This document shows, one piece after another, positions 43,305 to 52,156 of a stretch of 64,000 nt of DNA. The position numbers and the translations under genes were made by a program. Within the stretch, counting starts at the first letter, position 1. Each line of letters starts with the position of its first letter. The DNA comes from Centipeda artemidis DSM 19719. GTDB taxonomy: Bacteria > Bacillota > Negativicutes > Selenomonadales > Selenomonadaceae. Under the pieces are notes generated by a model, which did not search any database, was not told where the DNA came from, and saw nothing but the letters and a program-made list of their open reading frames with translations. Where the stretch lies: contig NZ_AUFU01000006.1 in NCBI RefSeq assembly GCF_000426665.1, positions 62,001 to 126,000 on the forward strand, read 5' to 3'.

Positions 43305-43696
43305 GCCTTGGGGATGCGGCAGTCCATCCCCTTAATATGCCCAAACAACCACCGCGCCAGGAAATCCAATATCTTCAGCAGTTCTTCCTGCTGGTTTTCA
43401 TCGATGGCATCGAGATCGAGGCTGTCGACTTTTTGTATGAAGCGCAGGTGCTGATACCGCTCGCTGAAACGCTTGTCGTAGTTGATCTTCTCCATGTACG
43501 CTTCTTCGTTCGCGAAATGGGTCGCGGCGTAGTCGCGCAGCTCGCCGAGCAGGGCGACGATTTGGTCGTATTTATCCTCGGCGGCGCTCTCCATGACGAG
43601 CTCGTAGCATTCGTTTGTGAGGTCAAAGAGTTTTTGATGCTCGGCGTCGATCTCGTCGATCCCGGTCAGATAGTCTTTCGTAAATTCGTATTTCAT
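43295..43696 (-). CDS. Bacteriohemerythrin
   Basis: 133 residues from MKYEFTKDYLTGIDEIDAEH; the ATG at 43696 has GGAG upstream, and the longer frame lies in the next gene. A four-helix diiron O2 carrier: His20, His60-x3-Glu64, His83, His120-x4-Asp125 are seen. The canonical H-x3-H pair of helix C appears as E79-x3-H83, so one usual histidine ligand is Glu. It may buffer O2 or sense redox state in an anaerobe. The stop codon is supplied by a dispersed repeat. Confidence 0.88.
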   Translation of the reverse strand: MKYEFTKDYLTGIDEIDAEHQKLFDLTNECYELVMESAAEDKYDQIVALLGELRDYAATHFANEEAYMEKINYDKRFSERYQHLRFIQKVDSLDLDAIDENQQEELLKILDFLARWLFGHIKGMDCRIPKAQA

Positions 43697-43721
43697 CTTT
43701 CGTTTCTCTCCTTTTTCGCAA

Positions 43722-44408
43722 TTAGTCCCAGCCCTGCAATGCCCAGTAACGCTCGGCGCCGTCGACGAATGCGTAAAAGCCGTTGTCCGAGCGGTCACTT
43801 GTTTCAATTTGAACGAGTTTCCAATGCCCCGTGTCCTGCTTCTCCAGCACGAGCCGGACATTGCCCTCGGGCATCAGGCGTCCGTAAGTACTCTCATCCC
43901 CCCGAACGCTGCACAGATAGACGGCGTGCGCTTCGTCCGCGGCAGTCAGCGAGATCGATGCGGCGGTATAATGCGCGGCAAACACGCGCATCTCGTCCGC
44001 GCCCCAGCGTGCGGCGCCGTCTTCACGCGTGACGGGGACGCGTTTCTCATCGAAATAATAGTCCAGCATGGCGCGCGCCGATGCGACATCGCGTGTGCGC
44101 CGCTCCGCCATATAGCGTGTCATAAAGGCGGCGTCGTGGCGGAAAAACCAATCGTCCGGGTACCGCTCGTGCAGTGCGTCAATATGCGCGGCAAGGAGTT
44201 CCGACGCGTTCTCGTGCATCCCGTAAAGAACGCGCTCCACGTCGACGTACTCTGCAAAACCTGCGGCGTCCTTTTTCTCGATCGCCGCACGAATCTGCAT
44301 CAGTGCATATTCGTGTGTGTGCTCTTTCCAATAGCTCTTCGCGCAGACAAAACCGCCCACGGCAATCACCACGAGCAGGAGTGCCGCACACAGATATTGT
44401 TTCTTCAT
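43722..44408 (-). CDS. Membrane-anchored protein resembling DUF2939
   Basis: 228 residues. One N-terminal membrane or signal segment (YLCAALLLVVIAVGGFVCA), then YALMQIRAAIEKKDAAGFAEYVDVERVLYGM, a pattern seen in DUF2939 proteins (tentative). The rest is a soluble extracytoplasmic domain ending with LVQIETSDRSDNGFYAFVDG. It lies 24 nt downstream of the SGNH hydrolase gene and 25 nt upstream of bacteriohemerythrin, so co-transcription is likely. Function unknown. Confidence 0.7.
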   Translation of the reverse strand: MKKQYLCAALLLVVIAVGGFVCAKSYWKEHTHEYALMQIRAAIEKKDAAGFAEYVDVERVLYGMHENASELLAAHIDALHERYPDDWFFRHDAAFMTRYMAERRTRDVASARAMLDYYFDEKRVPVTREDGAARWGADEMRVFAAHYTAASISLTAADEAHAVYLCSVRGDESTYGRLMPEGNVRLVLEKQDTGHWKLVQIETSDRSDNGFYAFVDGAERYWALQGWD

Positions 44409-44432
44409 AAAGTCCCTCCGGAGGACACGCCG

Positions 44433-45764
44433 TTATTTGCCGTCCTCCGCTGCGGCGGCTGCCTTTCCCCGCTGCGCATGATGCAGCGCCTCATAACTTG
44501 TCCACTCGAAGTGCTCGCGCAGATAGAGATCAACCTGCTCGCCGATGTATTTTTTCCCCATGAGATCGGGATGCAGTCCGTCCGTTGTGTACGCCTCCTC
44601 GAGCTGCCCGTTCGCATCGGAGAGCACGGTCGCGACGTCGATGCAGTATTCCTGCTGCATGACCCAGTTGTTGATGTAGTCGCGGTGTGCCCACCAGTCG
44701 GACGGCGGCGCCATGATGTCCATGCGCGCGCGCATGAGCGCGGGGCGAATGGGGGGTGCGGTGAGAAAAATCGGCGTGATGCCGTGCGCCGCGCACCGGT
44801 CGCGCAGGGCGGCGAGATTGCGGACGCTCTCCGCACCGTAGACACCCGATCGATAGTCGTTCACCCCTGCCATGATGATGAGCACATGCGGGGCAAAGGG
44901 GAGCACATCGCTGTCAAACCGTGCAAGGAGATCGGCAGTCGTGTCGCCGCTTCTGCCGAGATTTTTCACCGGCACGGCGCAGTAGGTCTCCCAGTCATAT
45001 AGTGTATAGGACGGCGGCAGGGTAATCGCGCCGCCGCCGTGCGTGATGCTGTCGCCGAGGGCGGCGATCGGCGTGTTGCCCGCAACGTCAAAGGAGCCCT
45101 CCTCCGACCAGTCCGAGAGCGGCGCGCCCGCAGCTGTCACGCCGCGTACGCGGTAAACGTAATGCCCCGGCGTGCGGTAGGCGCGATCGTCGTAGACGTC
45201 ATATTCCCCCGCGCGCAGTGTGCTCACATGGACGCTCCGCGCGCCGTCCCGCCGCTCAACCTCCACCTCGTGATGCTGCATCCCGGGCAGGGGGATCCAC
45301 GAGTACACCGGGTAGAGCGGTGCGTATGCCATCGCATCAAACTCTGTGGTTAGAAGCGGCGCGGTCGGATTCTTCTCCTCCTGCGAGAGTGCACGCGGCT
45401 CGCTCTCACGCCCGATCGGCGTGCCGTCGTAGGAGAGCGGCTGCACCGTCCAGTACAGCTCCGCCGCATCGCCATACGCCGCAAGAGGTACGGCAACGCC
45501 CGTCGTATAGACGCGGCTGAGCAGAGCGACCTCTTTCATCCCCGCGCTCGGACTGCCGCGCATGATGCGCACAGCGTAGCGGACTGCTCCCGCAAAGGGC
45601 TTCCAGTGCAGCCGCACGGATGTTATTTTTTTCTCCGCCACAGGATTCACCTGCGCTGCTCCGCGCGGCACCTGCCTTGCCGCAGCGTCTGTATGCACTG
45701 CGCCGCATAAAACAAGAACGGCAAGGAGCAGATAGGTGCCCCGCCGCAGTATCTCAAATCGCAT
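44433..45764 (-). CDS. Secreted SGNH/GDSL-family hydrolase
   Basis: 443 residues. Signal peptide to about residue 28; two fibronectin-like beta segments (ITSVRLHWKPFAGAVRYAVRI; YSWIPLPGMQHHEVEVERRDG); then an SGNH esterase domain with block I ALGDSITHGGG (Ser), NLGRSGDTT (Gly), MAGVNDYRSG (Asn) and DGLHPD (Asp-His). Probably a periplasmic or cell-surface esterase acting on acetylated glycans. Its ATG directly follows the cinA stop. Confidence 0.88.
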   Translation of the reverse strand: MRFEILRRGTYLLLAVLVLCGAVHTDAAARQVPRGAAQVNPVAEKKITSVRLHWKPFAGAVRYAVRIMRGSPSAGMKEVALLSRVYTTGVAVPLAAYGDAAELYWTVQPLSYDGTPIGRESEPRALSQEEKNPTAPLLTTEFDAMAYAPLYPVYSWIPLPGMQHHEVEVERRDGARSVHVSTLRAGEYDVYDDRAYRTPGHYVYRVRGVTAAGAPLSDWSEEGSFDVAGNTPIAALGDSITHGGGAITLPPSYTLYDWETYCAVPVKNLGRSGDTTADLLARFDSDVLPFAPHVLIIMAGVNDYRSGVYGAESVRNLAALRDRCAAHGITPIFLTAPPIRPALMRARMDIMAPPSDWWAHRDYINNWVMQQEYCIDVATVLSDANGQLEEAYTTDGLHPDLMGKKYIGEQVDLYLREHFEWTSYEALHHAQRGKAAAAAEDGK

Positions 45765-46553
45765 TTAGTCCTCTTCCACATATTTGATATACTCTGCGCC
45801 AATCGCTTCTTTCGCGGCGGCAACGGTCGGCGCCATGAGGGCGCGCCCCTCCTCGTGCGTGGGGGCGGCGGCGGTCACGCGCACGAGCACGCCGTCCTCC
45901 TTCGCATAAGTCGCAACGGTCGGGTTCGCTCCGTCCACGAGTGCGCCGAGCCGGTCGGCGACAGGCGACTCTCCGACGGGCAATCCCTTTTCCGCCATTG
46001 TGAAGAGTTTGATATTCATGGATACGAATACCTTGTCACTCTTTGCCCGGAGAAAGACGCTGCACGCCTCGTCGAACATCGGGATCATCTCTTTCGGCGG
46101 TCCCGGGAGCATGATGCACGCGCGCCCGTCCTTCTCGATGATGACGCCGGGGGCGGTACCGTTGTTGTTCTGGAGGACGATCGCGCCCGCAGGCACGGTC
46201 GCCTGTTTGCGCATACTCTCCGTGAGCGGGACGCCCCGGCGCGCAGCACGCTCCTCGAGACGGCGCAGGGCTTCGGGGTCTTCTGCAGGCGTACAGCCGA
46301 AATAGGAGATCAGCATCTCCTTGGTCAGGTCGTCCTTCGTAGGGCCAAGACCGCCTGTCGTGATCACGCAGTCACAACGCGTAAAAGCCACGTCAAGAGC
46401 GGCGCGCAGACGCTCAGGGTTGTCCCCGACAACCGTCTGATAGTACGCGTCGAGTCCCATGTGCGCGAGCCGCCGCGCGATATGGCGCGCATTCGTATTC
46501 ACGATGCTGCCCATCAGGAGCTCCGTTCCCACACTGACGATTTCAACGACCAT
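45765..46553 (-). CDS. CinA-type molybdopterin-binding domain protein, short form
   Basis: 262 residues from MVVEIVSVGTELLMGSIVNTNA, with GGAGGG 7 nt before the ATG. It has the MoCF/CinA N-terminal domain (TTGGLGPTKDDLTKE; NNNGTAPGVIIE; MLPGPPKEMIPMF) and the following small alpha/beta domain, but it ends before the C-terminal nicotinamide-nucleotide amidase domain of full CinA (about 410 residues). The predicted activity is ADP-ribose or NMN-related pyrophosphatase only. Directly upstream of the SGNH hydrolase gene. Confidence 0.88.
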   Translation of the reverse strand: MVVEIVSVGTELLMGSIVNTNARHIARRLAHMGLDAYYQTVVGDNPERLRAALDVAFTRCDCVITTGGLGPTKDDLTKEMLISYFGCTPAEDPEALRRLEERAARRGVPLTESMRKQATVPAGAIVLQNNNGTAPGVIIEKDGRACIMLPGPPKEMIPMFDEACSVFLRAKSDKVFVSMNIKLFTMAEKGLPVGESPVADRLGALVDGANPTVATYAKEDGVLVRVTAAAPTHEEGRALMAPTVAAAKEAIGAEYIKYVEED

Positions 46554-46630
46554 ATCGTTCCCTCCGTGCATTTTAATTCCACGTTATTTTACTATATCGG
46601 GCGCAGGGATACAAGAGGGACAGGACGTTA

Positions 46631-46671
46631 GAAACGGGCTGCTGCACACATTTGTGCAACAGCCCTGTTTC
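46631..46671 (-). terminator. Terminator of the coiled-coil membrane protein gene
   Basis: GAAACGGGCTG-C-TGCACA and TGTGCA-A-CAGCCCTGTTTC form a long stem near the stop at 46681. Confidence 0.75.
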
Positions 46672-46680
46672 ATAAATTCT

Positions 46681-47571
46681 CTATTCCTCGAGTTTAATGA
46701 GTCCCGGCTGCTCGATGTTCCACTTGTCATTTTTCTGCGAGAAGAGCGCGGGCATATCCACCGTGAGTTTTTCGTAGGTCTTGCCGTCCTCGTAGCGCGC
46801 GGCGAACGTCTCCTTCATGCCGCCTTCGTCATGCATATGCTTGTCATACGGAACCATGGGACTCGGCACGACGGCAAAATCCCCCGGCTGTCCCGGGATG
46901 TCGTACGCCCAGAACGTCGCCGCGTCGATGTCCTCAACCGTCTCGAATTTCGGCATATTCTTGCCGTTCTCCACCGCCGCATGGTCGCTGCACATGAGCA
47001 GCTGCAATCCATATTTGGCAATGAGCGGCAGGCAGAGCTCCGCACCGCGCTCGGCGGAAAATGTCTCACGCAGCGCGTGATAGTCGTCGAGAAATTCCTG
47101 CCAAATCGGCTTGCTCTCAAGGAGCGCATCGAGATCGATCTCCTCCTCCGGCTCCGGGTCGGGGGCGGGCGGCGGGGCAGGCTCCGGTTCGGGTTCCGGC
47201 TCCGGTGCGAGCGCCGCAGCGGGACGCTCCTTCAATTCCGCAACGTCCGTATCAATCTGCGCGATGCGTGCGCCAAGGCTTTCAATTTCATCTCTGAGCG
47301 ACTGCACCTTTGCCGCGGTTTCCGAATCCTTTTGCACGGACGCCTGTATCTCCGCCGAAAGGCGCTCTGCCTCCGTGCGCAGCCACGAGACATGTCCCTC
47401 AATCGTATCCACCGTGCCGCCCGTCTGCCGCCACGCGTAGTATGTCGCGACGGAGGCGATCCCAACACTCGCCACGACAAGGACAAACGACAGTATCGTC
47501 ATCACATCCGCCATGACGGGGTGAATGAACCCAACCGCCTGCACAGCGCTTGATGCTGCCTCAGTCTCCAT
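46681..47571 (-). CDS. Single-pass membrane protein with coiled coil and Glu-Pro repeats
   Basis: 296 residues from METEAASSAVQAVGF; GGGGAA precedes the ATG. Membrane helix at about 22-46 (MTILSFVLVVASVGIASVATYYAW), coiled coil at about 60-105 (EAERLSAEIQASVQKDSETAAKVQSLRDEIESL), a rigid Glu-Pro linker (PEPEPEPEPAPPPAPDPEPEEE) and a C-terminal soluble domain of about 145 residues. The linker resembles those that span the periplasm (TonB-like), but no TonB C-terminal motif is visible. Function unknown. Confidence 0.75.
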   Translation of the reverse strand: METEAASSAVQAVGFIHPVMADVMTILSFVLVVASVGIASVATYYAWRQTGGTVDTIEGHVSWLRTEAERLSAEIQASVQKDSETAAKVQSLRDEIESLGARIAQIDTDVAELKERPAAALAPEPEPEPEPAPPPAPDPEPEEEIDLDALLESKPIWQEFLDDYHALRETFSAERGAELCLPLIAKYGLQLLMCSDHAAVENGKNMPKFETVEDIDAATFWAYDIPGQPGDFAVVPSPMVPYDKHMHDEGGMKETFAARYEDGKTYEKLTVDMPALFSQKNDKWNIEQPGLIKLEE

Positions 47572-47699
47572 AGATGTTCCCCTTCCCGATTCCCTCATAT
47601 CTCTCATATGTGATCAGCCGCAGCAAGGCACTGCGGCAAAATGCACAAAATACTTGGTATATATTTCGCCGCCCTCCTTGAAAAATCCTCCACAGATGA

Positions 47700-47738
47700 G
47701 ACACAAAAAAGAGCCGCTCCGCGCGAAGCGACTCTTTT
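47700..47738 (-). terminator. Terminator of the DUF3793-flavodoxin operon
   Basis: AAAAGAG-CCGCT and AGCGA-CTCTTTT arms around GCGC, with TTTTTTGTG on the minus strand. Confidence 0.8.
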
Positions 47739-47757
47739 CCCTATGTGCGTCTATGGC

Positions 47758-48192
47758 TTAGAGTGCGCCGGCAAGGGCAGCGCCGAGGTTCTTGCACCCC
47801 TCCATACCCTCGTCATCCGGCTCGTTCTCTACAATGAACGTATCGACGAGTTTTGCGCCGGCATCCGTCGTGCGCTCTTTCCACGTCTCCATCCAAGCGC
47901 CTGCGCCCCAGCCCCACGAGCCGAAGAGCACGACCGGCTTGCCGGAGAGCTTTCCGCTGTCGACGGCGCCTGCGAAGAACGGCTCAAACGAACCTTCCTC
48001 GAGCTCCTCGGCACCCATCGAGGGGCATCCGAGCGCGAGACCGTCAAAGCCGTCAATCTGGTCGACGGAGAAGCTGTCCACTTCGAAGAGCTCAACCTCC
48101 GCGCCTGCACCTTCGATACCTGCGCGAACGCCCTCCGCCATCTTTTCCGTGTTGCCCGTGCCCGACCAATACACAACCGCTGCTTTTGCCAT
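47758..48192 (-). CDS. Flavodoxin
   Basis: 144 residues, classic short-chain flavodoxin: FMN phosphate loop VVYWSGTGNTEKMAEGV, GCPSMGAEELEEG and GSWGWGAGAWMETW around the isoalloxazine ring. It replaces ferredoxin under iron limitation, which agrees with the Fur-like box before its operon. 44 nt downstream of the DUF3793 gene. Confidence 0.95.
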   Translation of the reverse strand: MAKAAVVYWSGTGNTEKMAEGVRAGIEGAGAEVELFEVDSFSVDQIDGFDGLALGCPSMGAEELEEGSFEPFFAGAVDSGKLSGKPVVLFGSWGWGAGAWMETWKERTTDAGAKLVDTFIVENEPDDEGMEGCKNLGAALAGAL

Positions 48193-48236
48193 GTGAAATC
48201 CTCCTCAAAAGAACTGCGAAGCGCGATGCGCTCCTG

Positions 48237-48803
48237 CTAAACCGCCTGCACCAGCTCTGCGAGCGGACGTCCCGCCTCGAGCCGCGTACAGAACTCCTGC
48301 GTGCAGGCAGAGTACCGCTCAAAGAGCGCACGCGCCTCTGCCTCGTTCGTGTAGACCTTCCAATATCCGCTGTAGACAAAATCCTGTCCCCGCCGCGCAA
48401 TAAAAGCCTGCACATCCTCCGGCGGATAGCCGAGGAACAGCCCCACCTCCGGCGGCAGTGTCTTGCGCACGCGCATCCGCAGGCGCAGGAACTCCAGTCG
48501 GTCTTCCATGCTGTCCGTATCGCGGTAGCCCGCGCCCGCAAGGATCTCCTTTGCCCCGGAAGTGGTGAGCGCACGCTCGACGAGCTCCGCCCGGTAAAAG
48601 AGAATGAGGACGTACTCCGTCCCCTCCGCAACGCGGAACGTCGAGATACCTTTGCAGGAAAAACAGGGCTCATAAGAGGCGAGCAGCCCCTCAAAATCCT
48701 CAAACCGGCTCTTTTGGAACGACAAGAGACTCCCTGACGTCAGCCCTGCGAGCAGGGGTGCGGCATGATAGCCAAGCAAATGCTCAAAGTCCGGGCAGCG
48801 CAC
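48237..48803 (-). CDS. DUF3793 family protein
   Basis: 188 residues from a GTG at 48803 with GGAG 6 nt upstream. CFSCKGISTFRVAEGTEYVLILFYRAELV and GLFLGYPPEDVQAFI with FVYSGYWKVYTNEAEA match the DUF3793 family, which is commonly next to flavodoxin genes in anaerobic Firmicutes. Function unknown; the location and Fur-like control suggest a part in the iron-limitation response. No membrane helix or signal. Confidence 0.85.
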   Translation of the reverse strand: MRCPDFEHLLGYHAAPLLAGLTSGSLLSFQKSRFEDFEGLLASYEPCFSCKGISTFRVAEGTEYVLILFYRAELVERALTTSGAKEILAGAGYRDTDSMEDRLEFLRLRMRVRKTLPPEVGLFLGYPPEDVQAFIARRGQDFVYSGYWKVYTNEAEARALFERYSACTQEFCTRLEAGRPLAELVQAV

Positions 48804-48873
48804 GAATATCTCCCCCTTTTGCTAAGTGCGCGCTGCAAAGCAGCACACATCGATAAAATCCCAGTCTCTCGCT

Positions 48874-48902
48874 ATTATAGCCGAAGTGATTCTCATTAGC
48901 AA
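48874..48902 (-). promoter_or_regulatory. Fur-box promoter of the DUF3793-flavodoxin operon
   Basis: TTGCTA (48897-48902), 17 bp, TATAAT (48874-48879) on the minus strand. TGCTAAT-G-AGAATCA (48887-48901) lies over the -35 and spacer and matches the 7-1-7 Fur consensus at most positions. Confidence 0.7.
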
Positions 48903-48946
48903 TAGGTCAATTCGTCACAGGAGTGTCCGAATATTGGTCTTTCCCT

Positions 48947-48975
48947 ATTATAGCGAAGTTTTTTTACCATGACAA
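48947..48975 (-). promoter_or_regulatory. Second upstream promoter of the DUF3793-flavodoxin operon
   Basis: TTGTCA (48970-48975), 17 bp, TATAAT (48947-48952) on the minus strand; no clear Fur box. It may give basal expression. Confidence 0.5.
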
Positions 48976-49030
48976 CAGGTCACAGTATAATCTTTTCCTA
49001 TATGAAATGAAACCCCTTTCAATACCGCAC

Positions 49031-49828
49031 TCATCGCTTGCAGGAGGGCTGCTTCTGATTCCTGCTCGAATTACCCGCATAGGGAAGGAGGGGAGCCGTG
49101 AGTTCGAACTCGTACGTCTCGCGGTTGACGCGCCCGAGAATCTTGTCGCTGTCATAAAGCCGCAGGAGGAAGTCCGCCATCTGCTCCGCCGTGTGATACG
49201 TCCCGAACCGCGCGTCGTAGTCGTACTCCGCCGCGTCGTTGGCGACCTTGCCGAACTCGGTGCGCGTCGCCGCGGGTGCAAGTACCTTCGCGCGCAGTTT
49301 TGCGCCGGATGCGATGAGTTCCTGTGCCAGCCCCTCTGTGAACGCGCTCACATAGAACTTCGTCGCGCAGTAGGTGACCGCCGTCGGCACGATCGTATAG
49401 CCGCCGCAGGAGGAGATGTTGATGAGCTGCGCGCCCGCCGCATCGCGGTAGTCGTGCACAAAGAGGGTCGAGAGAATCGTCAGCGCCTCGATGTTGAGCC
49501 GCAGAATGGATTCGATTTTTGTGAGATTCTGCTCCGCGACGCTCCCGTAGCTGCCGAATCCCGCGTTGTTCACCCACGTCTCGATCTCATAAGCGCGCAG
49601 CTCGTCATAGAGCCGGTGCGCATTCTCCGGCACGGACAGATCCGCCGTCCGGATCACGACGTCCACATCGGGATGCGCCGCCGTGATCTCATCGCGCAGT
49701 CGTGCGAGCTGTGCCTCACGCCGTGCAGTGACGATGAGGTTCTTGCCGCGTGCCGCGAACGCCTTTGCCGCCGCATAGCCGATGCCGGAGCTTGTGCCCG
49801 TGATGACCGTATATTTTTTATTGCTCAT
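49031..49828 (-). CDS. Short-chain dehydrogenase/reductase
   Basis: 265 residues. Cofactor loop TGTSSGIG, NNAGFGSYG, active-site Ser in INISSCGG and YCATK for Tyr-x3-Lys, followed by PAATRTEFGK. NAD(P)-dependent oxidoreductase acting on an unknown alcohol or ketone; closest in style to the YqjQ/DltE-like group. GGAGG precedes the ATG. Monocistronic by position. Confidence 0.9.
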   Translation of the reverse strand: MSNKKYTVITGTSSGIGYAAAKAFAARGKNLIVTARREAQLARLRDEITAAHPDVDVVIRTADLSVPENAHRLYDELRAYEIETWVNNAGFGSYGSVAEQNLTKIESILRLNIEALTILSTLFVHDYRDAAGAQLINISSCGGYTIVPTAVTYCATKFYVSAFTEGLAQELIASGAKLRAKVLAPAATRTEFGKVANDAAEYDYDARFGTYHTAEQMADFLLRLYDSDKILGRVNRETYEFELTAPLLPYAGNSSRNQKQPSCKR

Positions 49829-49891
49829 TTGAAAAACCTCCTTTGATTTATTTTTATCATATACCTTAGTGTGTACTTCATGTCAAGCGTC

Positions 49892-52082
49892 TCATGCGCC
49901 GATGCCCGCGGCTTCGGGCGCGTGCAGTGCGAATGTCGGCGGGGCGGTGCGGACGGGCGCGCCGCAGTCCGCCCAGCCAAGTGCCGCGCGCGCGGCGTCG
50001 ATGTCCTCGATGATCTTTGCCGCGAGTGCCTTCGGATCGGTGTTGACGGTCATGACCGCGCCGAGCGTCTCTGCCGTGTCGCGCTTAAGAAAGTTCTCGA
50101 CGTTGGTTGATCCCTGTACGGGCGGTTCGACACAGTGATAGGAGTTGATGCCGAACAGGCGGAACGCGAGCGATGCGTCGAGCCCCTTTTCATTCGCCCA
50201 CTCGGGGCTCGTGAACGCATACGGCATGTCCTTGATGTCGATGCCCGCGGCTGCCGCCGTCGCGCCCAGGATCGTCGAGGCGCGCGTGTTGTCCACGCAC
50301 TCGCCCATGTGCCAGACGGGCGGCTGATCCTCACCGAGGAAAGCGCGCAGTCCCGCACCCGTCTTGTCGAGCGCAGAGAGGCTGCAATAGCCGAGTTTCA
50401 GCAGGGGGAAGGAGGCGCATCCGTTGGTAAAGATGAGGATGTCGTTCTTGATGAGCTCCTCGGCGATGTCAACGATGGCGCGCTCGTAAACGACGCGCGG
50501 ATTGTTGCAGCCGACCATGTTGACGATGCCGCGAATCTGCCCGGACTTGAGTGCCTTTGCAAGCGCGCCGAACCCGCGGTAGCGTTCCTGCACGGACTCC
50601 GCGCTGAACCCGATCTCCGCCGTCACCTCGTACGCGGGGATAAAGACGGGGACGTCGCGCCGCGCGGCAAAGCTTTCGACGGCGCGCGTGACAATCTTCT
50701 TCGCGATGTTCTCCGTCTCGCCGATGTTCGAATGGTGATGGTCGTAGGCGTAGTGCTCCGCGCCCGGCAGGCGCGCGGCGTCGCTCGTCGTGACGACCGT
50801 GGTCTTAAAGCAGCGCGCGACATCCATAATCGACGGGAATACGTCCTGCACGTCCGCAACCCAGAGATCTAGCGCGCCCGTGCCGAGGACAAGCTCCGCG
50901 CCGACCGCGTTCGAGAGCGGAATGACGCCCTCGTAGCGGTACATCGCCGCAAGGCAGGAGCAGCAGATGCCGTAGAACTGTATGCCCTCCGCGCCGTGCT
51001 CCTTCGCGAGCGCAGTCATCTCCGCGGAGCGTCCGATACGGACGATCTCGCTGACGAGCGTCGGCAGATGCCCGTGGACGGCGATGTTGACCCAGCCCTT
51101 TTTGAGCGCGCCGACGTTGACCTTCGAGGTGGCGCGGTGTCCGACGCCAAAGAGCGCGTCCGTCGCAATGTTTGCTGCGACGACGCCCGTATAGCAAAAC
51201 GCGAGCCCGCAGCGCAGGAACTGTTTCATAACGCTCTCCCAGTCGCCGTCCGTGCCGCAGCCCGTGCGGTGAAAGGCGTCGAACACCTCGTTGTACGCGC
51301 TGATGGGGAGGATGTCGAGCTTCTTCCAAACCTTTTTCCGCTCGGCGGGCGCGAGCGCGGCGATGGAGCGGTACTCCTCGGGGAGCGCGCGCGAAAGATC
51401 CGCGAGGAGGACGTCGGCGAGTTTGCCCGCGAGCCGCTTTGTGCTCTGTCCGCGCGTCGTGATGCCGAATGCGTGCGCGATCACGAATGCGCTTTGCGCC
51501 GAGCAGCGGCAGCTTCAGCTTTCCCTCAGCGGCAAATTTCAGCGAGAGGAGCACCTCGCGCGCATGTGCGCCGTGCTGTGCGACGCCGCCCGCCGCGCTG
51601 CGCAGGAGGTTGCGCGCCACGATGAGGTCGGCATCCGCGCCGCAGACGCCGCGCGGGCTCTTCGGCGTAATTTTGCAGGGTCCCATGTTGCAGTTCTTGC
51701 AGCAGACGCCCGCCATGCCGAACGCGCACTGCGGCTGCTGCTTGTCGAACCGGTCGAACGCCGTGTCGCAGCCGATCTGCTCCATGTAGAGCAGCATCTC
51801 GCGCACCGCGGGGTCGGGCGTCTGCTCGAGCACCTGCTGACGCGACGGAAACGTCTTGCGGTACGCCGAGATCGCCTGCATGTAGTCGTTCACGCCGCCG
51901 TGCGTATGCGGATGCGCCGCATCATGCGTGTGCGCATGCCACTTGTCCTGCGCGTGCTCATGATCATGCGGATGCACATGATCATGATCGTGCGTGTGGT
52001 CATGTCCATGATCGTGCGCATGGGTGTGGTCATGCCCATGCGTGTGGATGTGCTCATGTCCTGCTTCTCGTGTCGCAGCCAT
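49892..52082 (-). pseudogene. cooS: Ni-type carbon monoxide dehydrogenase catalytic subunit (CooS) with His-rich N-terminus, frameshifted
   Basis: About 729 residues if one frameshift is repaired. From MAATREAG (ATG 52082, GGAG 8 nt upstream) come some 60 residues with about 25 His and many Asp, a nickel-binding-type tail; then a helical part and the B/D-cluster motif [18 protein letters not shown]. At about 51493-51495 the frame breaks; removing one base from the AAA run restores [19 protein letters not shown]. The second half keeps C-cluster ligands (HGHLP, GICC, GCNNP, NGCAS, HMGECVDN), but the cysteine expected in DVQC is Asp (codon 50843-50845). CooS oxidises CO to CO2. No cooC, cooF or acetyl-CoA synthase gene is nearby. 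The fault could be real decay or sequencing error. Confidence 0.85.
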
Positions 52083-52156
52083 CGTCATCTCTCCTAACAT
52101 TCTCAAACATATAGTTTTACTATGTATCATGTACTTTATAACATATATGTTTTTCT

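Noticed and set aside
51291-52097. Plus-strand open frame ending in a Met/Arg-rich repetitive tail
   Set aside because: The repeat is the complement of the His-rich CooS N-terminus, not an independent gene.
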